Assembly (NCBI GenBank): GCA_031553435.1
Contig: JAVBLQ010000117.1
Coordinates: forward strand, 1-16,008
Length of the DNA: 16,008 nucleotides
Source of the DNA: JAVBLQ01 sp031553435
GTDB lineage: Bacteria; Bacteroidota; Bacteroidia; Bacteroidales; Azobacteroidaceae
Reading direction: 5' to 3'
The notes beneath the pieces were generated by a model. That model made no database searches. It was not told the origin of the DNA and saw nothing but the letters and a program-made list of their open reading frames with translations. Positions 6,673 to 15,300 of the stretch are shown here, in pieces; positions within the stretch are counted from its first letter, which is position 1, and each line of letters opens with the position of its first letter. The position numbers and the translations under genes are program-made.

Positions 6673-9388
6673 ATTCAATGCGAGCCTGAGCAGCAGCCAA
6701 TCTTGCAATCGGAATACGGAACGGCGAACAGCTTACATAATCCAATCCCACTTTATCACAGAATTTTACGGAAGAAGGCTCTCCTCCATGTTCTCCGCAA
6801 ATACCGCATTTCAAACCGGGTTGAACTTCACGTCCGCGTTCTGTTGCCAATTGAACCAGTTGTCCGACACCCTTCTGGTCTAACACTGCAAACGGATCGT
6901 TTTTCAAAATTCCTTTATCAATATACATCGGTAAGAATTTAGCAACGTCGTCTCGGCTATAACCAAATGTCATTTGTGTCAAGTCGTTTGTTCCGAAAGA
7001 GAAAAACTCGGCAGCAGTTGCAATTCTGTGAGCAGTTAGAGCTGCACGCGGAATTTCAATCATTGTTCCGACTTTATAATCAATTTTTTGTCCTTTTTCT
7101 TCAAATACTTTTTGAGCGGTATCATCGATTACTTTTTTCTGGGCAAGGAACTCATACAAAATACCGGTCAACGGCACCATGATTTCCGGATAAGTTTCAA
7201 TACCTTTCGCTTTCAGTTCAAGAGCAGCTTCCAGAATAGCGCGGGCTTGCATTTCCGTAATTTCAGGATATAAGTTTCCTAAACGACAACCTCTCAATCC
7301 CAACATCGGATTTTGTTCGAGCAATCCTTCTACTCTGTCATGAATTTCTTTGAAAGAAACACCCATTACGTTAGCCATTTCCTGTTGTCCTTTTTCATCA
7401 TGAGGAACAAACTCGTGGAGTGGCGGATCTAATAAACGTACAGTCACAGGATAACCTGCCATAGCTTCAAAAATTCCGACAAAATCTTTGCGTTGTAATG
7501 GCAATAATTTATCCAATGCAACACGGCGTCCGGCCTCATCTTTCGCCAGAATCATTTCACGCATAGGAATAATTTTTTCTCCTTCAAAGAACATGTGTTC
7601 CGTACGGCACAAACCAATGCCCTGAGCGCCAAAAGCACGTGCAACAGCGGCGTCGTGAGGAGTATCAGCGTTGGTGCGGACTTTCAAACGGGCATATTTA
7701 TCGGTCAGACTCATTAAGTCGGCGAAATCTCCACTCAACTCAGCGGCCCTGGTTTCAATTTTTCCTTTGTAAACCAAGCCGGTAGAACCATCTAAAGAAA
7801 TCCAGTCGCCTTCTTTGATTACAGTTCCATTCACGGTCATCGTTTTGGTTTTGTAATCAATCATTACACCATTAGCAGCTGACACACAACATTTTCCCAT
7901 TCCGCGGGCAACTACGGCGGCGTGAGAAGTCATACCTCCACGGGCAGTAAGAATTCCTTCGGAAACAGTCATTCCCCGAAGATCTTCAGGTGATGTTTCA
8001 ATACGGCAAAGTACTACTTTTTCTCCATTATTGAACCACTCCTCCGCATCATCAGCGTGGAATACTGCTTTACCTGTTGCAGCTCCGGGAGATGCAGGTA
8101 GACCTTTGGTGATTTGTACTCCTGCAGCCAAAGCTTCTTTTTTGAAAACAGGGTGCAATAACTCGTCCAGTTTCTCAGCTTCCTGACGTTTCAAAGCTGT
8201 TTTTTCATCAATATAACCTTGTTTCAACATGTCCATGGCGATTTTCACCATGGCAGCTCCGGTACGTTTACCGTTACGGGTTTGCAACAACCAAAGTTTT
8301 CCATCCTGAATGGTAAACTCAAGGTCTTGCATATCTTTGAAATAATCTTCGAGTTTTTGTTGTGTTTCGATCAGGTCTTTGGCGCATACAGGCATTGCTT
8401 CTTCCAAAGAAGGATATTTGGCGGCTCTATCAGCTTCACTTACACCTTGTTGTACAGCCCAACGTTTGGAACCTTCCAATGTGATTTGCTGTGGGGTACG
8501 GATACCGGCAACCACATCTTCTCCCTGAGCATTGATCAAATATTCTCCGTTGAAAATGTCTTCTCCGGTGGCAGCATCACGGGTAAATGCAACTCCTGTG
8601 GCAGAAGTTAACCCCATATTTCCGTAAACCATTGCCTGAACGTTTACAGCAGTTCCCCATTCTTCAGGGATTTTATACATTTGACGGTAAAGAATGGCTC
8701 TTTCGTTCATCCAACTGTCAAATACGGCACAAACAGCGCCCCAAAGTTGTTCCCAAGGATTGGTCGGGAAATCTTTTCCCGTTTGTTTTTTTACGGCGGC
8801 TTTGAATTTGGCAACCAGTTCTTTTAAATCATCAACAGACAATTCAGTATCAAGTTCTACACCTTTTGCATGCTTAACTTGTTCCATGATTTCTTCGAAA
8901 GGATCGATTTCATGCTTGGATTCAGGTTTCATACCCAAAACAACATCACCGTACATTTGAACGAAACGGCGATATGAATCCCATGCAAAACGAGGATTTC
9001 CGGATTTTTTTGCAATTCCTTCTACGGCCTCATCGTTTAACCCAAGATTCAATACAGTATCCATCATACCTGGCATAGAAACACGCGCTCCGGAGCGAAC
9101 CGAAACCAGACAAGGGTTGTCTTTATCACCGAATCCTGTTCCCATCAGTTTTTCCACATAAGCAATAGCGGCTTCGACTTCAGGTTTGATCAATTCGATC
9201 ACTTTTTCTTTTCCAAATTGGTTGTATTCAGTACAAACTTCTGTTGTTATTGTAAATCCCGGAGGAACCGGAACTCCGATAAGATTCATTTCTGCGAGGT
9301 TGGCACCTTTTCCTCCCAAGAGGTTCTTCATATCGGCACGACCTTCTGCTTTGCCGTTACCAAAGGTATAAACTCTTTTTTTGTCCAT
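6671..9388 (-). CDS. ppdK: Pyruvate, phosphate dikinase
   Basis: Cytoplasmic enzyme interconverting pyruvate + ATP + phosphate and phosphoenolpyruvate + AMP + pyrophosphate. It is common in anaerobic Bacteroidetes central carbon metabolism. The 905 residues are full family length. Domain order: N-terminal ATP-grasp (GGKGANLAEM near residue 26; TRDAATGEDIFNGEYLINAQGEDVVAGIRTP region around 265-300), then the swivelling phosphohistidine domain with GGMTSHAAVVARGMGK (catalytic H489). The C-terminal TIM-barrel has LCRTEHMFF, MLGLRGCRLG, SFGTNDLTQMTFGYSRDD and CGICGEHGGEPSS with the catalytic Cys C864. The end, FRIPIARLAAAQARIE, is standard. The ATG at 9388 is supported by a TATATTTG promoter box about 38-45 nt upstream. 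It is monocistronic in this window and convergent with ribF. Confidence 0.98.
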   Translation of the reverse strand: MDKKRVYTFGNGKAEGRADMKNLLGGKGANLAEMNLIGVPVPPGFTITTEVCTEYNQFGKEKVIELIKPEVEAAIAYVEKLMGTGFGDKDNPCLVSVRSGARVSMPGMMDTVLNLGLNDEAVEGIAKKSGNPRFAWDSYRRFVQMYGDVVLGMKPESKHEIDPFEEIMEQVKHAKGVELDTELSVDDLKELVAKFKAAVKKQTGKDFPTNPWEQLWGAVCAVFDSWMNERAILYRQMYKIPEEWGTAVNVQAMVYGNMGLTSATGVAFTRDAATGEDIFNGEYLINAQGEDVVAGIRTPQQITLEGSKRWAVQQGVSEADRAAKYPSLEEAMPVCAKDLIETQQKLEDYFKDMQDLEFTIQDGKLWLLQTRNGKRTGAAMVKIAMDMLKQGYIDEKTALKRQEAEKLDELLHPVFKKEALAAGVQITKGLPASPGAATGKAVFHADDAEEWFNNGEKVVLCRIETSPEDLRGMTVSEGILTARGGMTSHAAVVARGMGKCCVSAANGVMIDYKTKTMTVNGTVIKEGDWISLDGSTGLVYKGKIETRAAELSGDFADLMSLTDKYARLKVRTNADTPHDAAVARAFGAQGIGLCRTEHMFFEGEKIIPMREMILAKDEAGRRVALDKLLPLQRKDFVGIFEAMAGYPVTVRLLDPPLHEFVPHDEKGQQEMANVMGVSFKEIHDRVEGLLEQNPMLGLRGCRLGNLYPEITEMQARAILEAALELKAKGIETYPEIMVPLTGILYEFLAQKKVIDDTAQKVFEEKGQKIDYKVGTMIEIPRAALTAHRIATAAEFFSFGTNDLTQMTFGYSRDDVAKFLPMYIDKGILKNDPFAVLDQKGVGQLVQLATERGREVQPGLKCGICGEHGGEPSSVKFCDKVGLDYVSCSPFRIPIARLAAAQARIE

Positions 9389-9425
9389 AATTAGTTATTG
9401 TGTATGATTTATTTTCAACAGTTTG

Positions 9426-9433
9426 CAAATATA
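9426..9433 (-). promoter_or_regulatory. Bacteroidetes -7 box upstream of ppdK
   Basis: On the minus strand TATATTTG exactly matches TAnnTTTG. It lies 37 nt before the ppdK ATG at 9388, giving a leader of roughly 30 nt. No TTTG is present at the expected -33 position (about 9453-9456). Confidence 0.5.
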
Positions 9434-9501
9434 AAAAAAATATAGGAGTTAAGTACATCATCATTAAATTTATTATCAATTCGTTTACAGTTGATTTTTG
9501 G

Positions 9502-9577
9502 GGCAAAGGGCGAAAAGTAAAAGGCAGAAGAAATCGTGCGTAAGCCATCTTTTGCTTTTCACCCTTCGCCTTTTGCC
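9502..9577. repeat. GGCAAAAG word hairpin between ppdK and vgrG
   Basis: The left arm 9502-9530 and right arm 9549-9577 pair at 23 of 29 positions. All six mismatches are A/G differences between the arms, so each becomes a G-U wobble on one strand or the other. Words of the type GGCRAAAG recur within each arm. The 18-nt loop lies between them. It sits between divergent promoters, so it cannot be a terminator for either neighbouring gene as placed. That favours a mobile or structural intergenic repeat. Confidence 0.7.
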
Positions 9578-9612
9578 AAAGAAATCAATATCTAAACTTT
9601 TTTTAACATAAA

Positions 9613-9620
9613 TATTTTTG
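9613..9620 (+). promoter_or_regulatory. Bacteroidetes -7 box upstream of vgrG
   Basis: TATTTTTG exactly matches TAnnTTTG and lies 84 nt before the chosen vgrG ATG at 9705. No good TTTG occurs at the -33 distance. In such AT-rich DNA a chance match is possible. Confidence 0.35.
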
Positions 9621-9704
9621 TAGAATAAATATTATTCGTAAAATTTGCAAAATAAAATACAGTATATTTATTATTTATATGAAAATAATCCAAAATTTTA
9701 TCTT

Positions 9705-11525
9705 ATGAAATTCTTAAATAGTGTAGGAACAACAATTTTTATCAATGAAAAACTTATCCATTTTCAATTTTTAAAACTATATCAAAGCCTGAATAACCAT
9801 CACCAATTTGAAATAGAAGTTGATTTTCAGGGATTTGAACCTCAATGGATGCATAATCCTGCACAAATTGTGAAGTTAATGGGAAAAGGGGTGAATATTT
9901 CCATGAAACACGCACAAACCAAAGAGACCAATGACTTTTTAGGTATTATTACTAATGTTGAAATGATCGGTAAACATGGACAACAAAATAGTATTCGGAT
10001 TTCAGGATATGGTAATACTATCCGTTTGGATGGAATGAAGACAATGGATTCATTTACAGACAAGCCTCTGAAAATGATTGTTGATGAAGTTGTAATGAAT
10101 TCCGGGAACAGCGCAAAAGTTATCGCAAATCCTGTACATTCGGGAATGATCGATTATATATGCCAATATGAAGAAACTGCATTTAAATTCTTAAAACGGC
10201 TAAGCTATTTATATGGAGAATGGTTTTTCTATTCCGGAACAGAAATATTTTTCGGGAAACCGGATTTAAGCGCTCCGATTATTGTTACTTACGATAAAGA
10301 AATTACTCATTTTAACTTTTCGGCTAATTTAACTCCCTCATCTTTCAGCCGATATAATTATTTTACACATGATGGTGATACATCCACCTTTTTCTCTAAT
10401 TCAAGTAATGTGAAAGGGATAAGAGGATATGCCCAGGTCGCTTTGAACCAGTCATTAGAGATTTATAACTCAGAAACCACTTTACCCTTCCAACCTTCAA
10501 TTTTAGGCATAGAAGAATTAAATGATTTAGGAAAAACAGAAGAAAGCCGGATTGTCGCCGAACTACTCACGTTCACAGGAAAATCACAGACCTGCAAAAT
10601 CAAAATCGGCAAAATAGTATCAATCAGGCTCCCTGAAACTATGAACATATCAGTCAAAGAGGTCGAAGATTTCATGATCACTGAAGTAATTCACGAAGTA
10701 GATCAGGCCGGACATTATAGCAATACATTCAAAGGATGCTTTGCCAATGCTGGTATTTATCCGATGGAACCGGTTAAAATTCCGATAGCAACCCCTCAAG
10801 TCGCTACAGTTATTGATAATGAAGATCCCAAACAACACGGACGGGTAAAAATCCAATTCCATTGGCAAAACGAAAAAAATAAATCCACCAACTGGATACG
10901 AGTACAAACGCCGGATGCCGGTTCAAGCGCAGCTGTAAACAAAAATCGTGGCATGATATTTATCCCCGAAATCGGAGATCAGATAATGACTGGTTTTGAA
11001 TACGGCGACCCCAATCGTCCATACGTTTCAGGAAGCATGTTTCCGGTATATAATGCAGAAGGAGGAAAGGAACAAAATCATATTAAAAGTATCAAAACAA
11101 GAAGCGGCCACACCATCGAATTTGATGATGCGGAAAATGACTCATGGGGCATTACGATTAATGACAGAAACGGCAACATCATTCATCTGGATACAAAAGG
11201 GAAAAATATTGAGATTACAGCACCGGAGACAATTTGTATGAGTGCAAAAAATATTATTATGGAAGCAGAAGAATATATCTCCATACATGCCGGAGACAAC
11301 ATAAATTCTCACGCCGATAAGAATATTATCAACACAGCCGGAGACGATCACCAGACATCTTCAAACAATATATACACGCAAGCATCCTCCCATTCGATGC
11401 ATACGGCAAAACAGCACGAAACAACAGCTGACAAAGTCAGAGTAGATAGCACTAAGGAAAACCTGGAGTTGGCTTCGAATAAAGAAGTTGACATACAAAG
11501 CGTGAAAAAAGTAAGACTATTTTAA
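9705..11525 (+). CDS. vgrG: Type VI secretion spike protein VgrG (TssI)
   Basis: 606-residue trimeric spike protein that sits on the Hcp tube and carries effectors out of the cell. The N-terminal part (about 1-350) is the gp27-like region, with phage-baseplate style strands such as GIITNVEM and YICQYEETAFKFLKRLSYLYGEWFFY. The gp5-type OB-fold (about 360-445) has ATVIDNEDPKQHGRVKIQFHW, IPEIGDQIMTGFEYGDPNRPYVSGSMF. The C-terminal stalk (about 455-606) is a beta-prism with repeating alternating strands (NIIMEAEEYISIHAGDNI). It ends without an attached effector domain, so cargo must be carried in trans. Start chosen at ATG 9705 (MKFLNSVGTTIF); an upstream TTG at 9645 gives an implausible leader. 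It heads an operon with two downstream genes. Such VgrG proteins belong to Bacteroidetes T6SS (subtype iii). A related contractile injection system spike cannot be fully excluded. Confidence 0.92.
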   Translation: MKFLNSVGTTIFINEKLIHFQFLKLYQSLNNHHQFEIEVDFQGFEPQWMHNPAQIVKLMGKGVNISMKHAQTKETNDFLGIITNVEMIGKHGQQNSIRISGYGNTIRLDGMKTMDSFTDKPLKMIVDEVVMNSGNSAKVIANPVHSGMIDYICQYEETAFKFLKRLSYLYGEWFFYSGTEIFFGKPDLSAPIIVTYDKEITHFNFSANLTPSSFSRYNYFTHDGDTSTFFSNSSNVKGIRGYAQVALNQSLEIYNSETTLPFQPSILGIEELNDLGKTEESRIVAELLTFTGKSQTCKIKIGKIVSIRLPETMNISVKEVEDFMITEVIHEVDQAGHYSNTFKGCFANAGIYPMEPVKIPIATPQVATVIDNEDPKQHGRVKIQFHWQNEKNKSTNWIRVQTPDAGSSAAVNKNRGMIFIPEIGDQIMTGFEYGDPNRPYVSGSMFPVYNAEGGKEQNHIKSIKTRSGHTIEFDDAENDSWGITINDRNGNIIHLDTKGKNIEITAPETICMSAKNIIMEAEEYISIHAGDNINSHADKNIINTAGDDHQTSSNNIYTQASSHSMHTAKQHETTADKVRVDSTKENLELASNKEVDIQSVKKVRLF

Positions 11526-11534
11526 CTATGAATT

Positions 11535-12314
11535 ATGAAGTGTATATATTTTAGCATTCCCCCTCAAAAGGATATAACTTACCAGGTTGATATTCAAACG
11601 TATTTAAAAGATTGTAAAAAAGACAATAGTTCCTTGTCATACGACATTAATTTTCGACTTAAAAAAGAAACATTCAGCGGTTCTGTTATAGAGATTAATC
11701 GCAAGAATATGATTCTAGATGATACTAAAATACATAATGTGATGAATGAGTTATTATTATTGACTTCTAATATATTGAACAATCTTGAATTGAAAATTGA
11801 CAGGTCCGGCAAAATCCATAAGATAAGAAATATGAAGCAAATTCATCAGAAATGGAAAGAAATCCGTATGCAAATAGATTCTGGTTACACAGGTGATGTT
11901 GTATCCAAATTGGTGAACCCTATGGAAAAAATAATAATGAATGAAGAATTATTCAGCCAAGCCCTGTTAAAAGATCCGTTTTTTCGTTTTTATTTTGGTA
12001 TTTATGGGGAATACAACCAAAACAAAATGATCCAACAGCAACATGTATCTGATTTCAGGATAATGAATAAATCAACCTACCAAGTAATAGAAACAAATTA
12101 TTTACAACAAACTGAATCTGGAAATTACATTGTTTTAAAGAAAATAAATACCGATAAAAGCATATTGGAAGAATATGAAAACCTTAATGTTAAACTGCAC
12201 TGCAAATACTCATTGTCCAATGAAGAATATTTGATGTCCATGAAAAGCACCCAGGAAGTTCATTACAATGATGAATTAATCAAAAGCACACAAATGAAAG
12301 TGATTCAAAAATAA
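11535..12314 (+). CDS. Unrecognised 259-residue protein between vgrG and PAAR-like effector gene
   Basis: I do not recognise a family. The protein starts MKCIYFSIPPQKDITYQVDI and has no signal peptide or transmembrane helix, so it should be cytoplasmic. It is hydrophilic and Lys/Asn/Ile-rich. A beta-rich first third (about 1-65) is followed by helical segments around NVMNELLLLTSNILNNLELKI and KQIHQKWKEIRMQI. An aromatic patch, DPFFRFYFGIYGEY, lies near residues 148-161, and the C-terminal third is mixed. It begins 9 nt after the vgrG stop and ends 23 nt before the effector start, so it is surely co-transcribed with both. This is where VgrG-linked loading adaptors or chaperones usually sit in other T6SS clusters (DUF4123, DUF1795 or DUF2169 families), but it has no visible resemblance to them. 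A periplasmic immunity role is unlikely without an export signal. The adaptor role is inferred from position only. Confidence 0.8.
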   Translation: MKCIYFSIPPQKDITYQVDIQTYLKDCKKDNSSLSYDINFRLKKETFSGSVIEINRKNMILDDTKIHNVMNELLLLTSNILNNLELKIDRSGKIHKIRNMKQIHQKWKEIRMQIDSGYTGDVVSKLVNPMEKIIMNEELFSQALLKDPFFRFYFGIYGEYNQNKMIQQQHVSDFRIMNKSTYQVIETNYLQQTESGNYIVLKKINTDKSILEEYENLNVKLHCKYSLSNEEYLMSMKSTQEVHYNDELIKSTQMKVIQK

Positions 12315-12337
12315 CCTTAAAGAAAAAACACTGACGT

Positions 12338-15300
12338 ATGGAAAAAGATTCCGACTTAAATAAAAACACCTCCGAATCCGGAGTTTATCTTGTTTGCAAA
12401 GGAGCCTTATGCAAATGTACCGCAGGAACAACTCCGGCGAAATTAAAAATAACAACTCATTCCAAATACTATATAAATGATCCGGCTGGTGAAGAAAAAT
12501 TAGTCGCCACAGTAAAAGATATACAATTTGAGGAACCCATTTTTGGAAATTGTGGAATCAACAATAATAAAAAATGTAAACCAGCCACTGTTCAGTGGAA
12601 AATTCAAGCCAAAGCAGAACATCCTACAGCAGGAGGCTTCAAAATTCTGACTGTCAACGGGAAATTAACTTGTAATATAGGAGGATTGATAGAAATCCTG
12701 ACTCACGGCCAAACACAAGCCGTATCTTCCATTGATTTGGACGATTATTCCGCAGGAATTGAAAATGCAGTAAACTGTTTGGCCTCGTCGGACGAAATTA
12801 TTAAGGAGAAAAAAGAAGAAATAAAAATTGCTCCGATAAGCACACTCATTTATAAAGATAAGGAATCACAAAAAGACTATAACATTGTTGTCAGAAAAGA
12901 TAAAGAAGTAGTTTTTGAAGCTAAACCCGGAACCGTTAAAAGTCCTAAAATTTTTGCTCCTGAACTTATCAATTGGACAATATGCACACGGGAAGCTTCA
13001 GAAGTAATGCCAAAATTAAAATCCAATAATCCGGCAACTTATGCTCATTATGGAAATAAATTACCGGTCACTTTCAAAAAGGCCGGTTTTTATTTCATTG
13101 AAGCATATGGACGGGAAATGTCCACATACAAATATGCTTCCGGACCACAGAATTCTGACGGTTGTGTTTTCCAGATAGAAGTTATAGATAGCAATAAGGT
13201 GGTTGATATCAAAACAACCCCAACTATGGAGTTCGACAAAAAGAACAATATCTACATTGTTCCACGAGGCACAACATTGTTATTTAAAGTTGAAACCTGT
13301 TTTCCATTAGAAGAAGAGGATAAAAATTTCTTTCACATCAAGATTTTTAACAACGCAGACCAAAGTTGTGAAGCGGTTTACTATACAGAGACATTCAGTT
13401 TTACGGCAAAAAATGAAACATGCTATCAAATTGTAGCCTCAATAGGAGAAAATAAAAAAACAATCACAATAGAATCAATAAACGATGATGTGATAAACAT
13501 TGAGCCACAGATTTTGATCATGCGCCCAGATAAACGTCAGGTGTTCAAACCTATCATGAAATACGGAAAAGATCCAGACATTTTAAATCGTATTGAATGG
13601 TATATAAATAATTTACGCGAACATGGAGGAACAAGATTTACCTATCACAGCCGCACTTCAGGCAAAAAGAAGTTGGAAGCCTTTGTGCCCCCTGCATGGT
13701 TGAGTGCTTTATCGAAAGGCAAACGCTACGGATTACTTGAATTTGCAGTGAAAAAATGTGAGATTTTAGATTTAAGGCCAACCGACAATAACTATCCGGC
13801 AAACAATACAACACTCTACATGGGAAAAAGCCTCACATTAAAAGCATTCACCAATTTTGAAGATTATTCGGTAACAGAAGATGGAGAAATCCAATGGTCG
13901 CTGATGTTAAGTCCATCCGGAAAAAGCGACAATCCCCGCTATGATACAAAAATGGATGCTACAGATGGGGATAAAAAAACCCACAATTTACTTTCCAATC
14001 AACCGATGATGGCATTTGGAACAAAAAGAACTGTTACTTTTACTCCATATCGCCCGGGAAAATATGCTATAACCGCAACTTTAAACAATAGCATAAAAAC
14101 CATAGTTATCACTGTAGAATATGGTAAAATTCTACAGTGGTGCTTTACCGATGATCTTGGGAACCGACGTGATAAAATCGGATGGAAGCAGGATTTTTAC
14201 ATTTCAATCCAAGTAAAAGGATGGGAAAATCTCAATGGAAAAATAAATTTATGGATAGACAAACGAAAAAATGAAAAATTTATCCATGTTCCTGCTGATG
14301 AATTACAAAAAGAAGTTACTTTTGACAACGAGGGTAAAATAAACCCGGTTTGCATTAAGAAAGAATCAGGAATATGGGAACAATTAACAAAACTGGCAAC
14401 AGAACACGATATTGACAAAAACTTACGATTATGTTTTACCATAAAAGAATTATCCGTAAAATGTGAAAATCAGAAAAAAACAAAAACTTATCAGGAAGAA
14501 GGAGACCTGTATGGTCAGGTTTTTCCCGACAAGTCCGAAGGCGAAATAGGCCGCACAATCGATGTTGTATATGAATTGGATTATTCCGGTTTCTTCATAG
14601 AAAGCGATGGAGTAAAACTCAAACGGATAGTAAAATACGGCGAACCGGTAGGAGCAAAAATTTTTGTCATGCCCGGAAGAAAAGATGCAGAAAAATCAAA
14701 TAACTATGATTACAGCTTTACCCTGAAAGAAAATCTGAAAGGAAAAGATATGGTCTGGCTGACACAAATACCTCTATGCAACACCGATGCAGAAGGAAAT
14801 TTGAAACAGGATATAAACACAAACACAATGCTCCCTGATTTACATAAAGGCATAACCGGCTCAGACTTTTTGCCTCGTATTTTTTATTTTGAATTATATC
14901 GCAGAAAGAAAGGAACTAAAAACTATGAATCGAAACCGGTCTATATCTATCCCGAAGATTACAACAAAGCCGGATATCTGGAAAACGGGGAAATAAAAAA
15001 TGATGAAAATATCATTGATTTACAAGAAGACATTTCCGTTCCGGATACGAACACACAAAAAGTACTCAATGCAAACACAGATCTTGTAAACAAAATAAAA
15101 CTATCAAATCACAGAAACTATTTTCTCCAATTAAAAGTAGTTAAAGATACGAAGTTGAACAGGAGTTTAAGCAACGCTGCGCCGATAATTATTGGAGAAG
15201 ACCTGGACAAGAAGAAGAAATGCGAAAAATGTATTTGCAGGGAATATGATTTGATCTGGGGAAGGGAAGTAAACTGTAAATTCAGACAAAAAGTAGTGTC

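Larger units (their letters stand above)
9389..9704. other. Divergent intergenic region between ppdK and vgrG
   Basis: This 316-bp stretch has no credible gene. It carries the ppdK promoter box near 9426-9433 (minus), a long purine-word hairpin at 9502-9577 and a vgrG promoter box at 9613-9620 (plus). A TTG-initiated extension of vgrG from 9645 reads a low-complexity Asn/Tyr/Ile-rich leader and is not accepted as coding. Confidence 0.6.

Noticed and set aside
6617..6883. Plus-strand small frame starting at TTGAAAATG in the ribF/ppdK gap
   Set aside because: It starts inside the hairpin repeat and runs antisense through the conserved C-terminus of ppdK. No independent support.
9645..9704. TTG-initiated N-terminal extension of vgrG
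   Set aside because: The extra 20 residues are low-complexity Asn/Tyr/Ile. The ATG at 9705 begins a typical VgrG N-terminus.
11535..12314. Immunity protein for the lysozyme-like effector
   Set aside because: A peptidoglycan-targeting toxin needs a periplasmic antagonist, and this protein has no export signal or membrane helix. Its position before the effector also fits an adaptor better.
14197..14442. Minus-strand frame inside the effector gene
   Set aside because: It is antisense to an uninterrupted 1223-codon frame with recognisable domains; a shadow.
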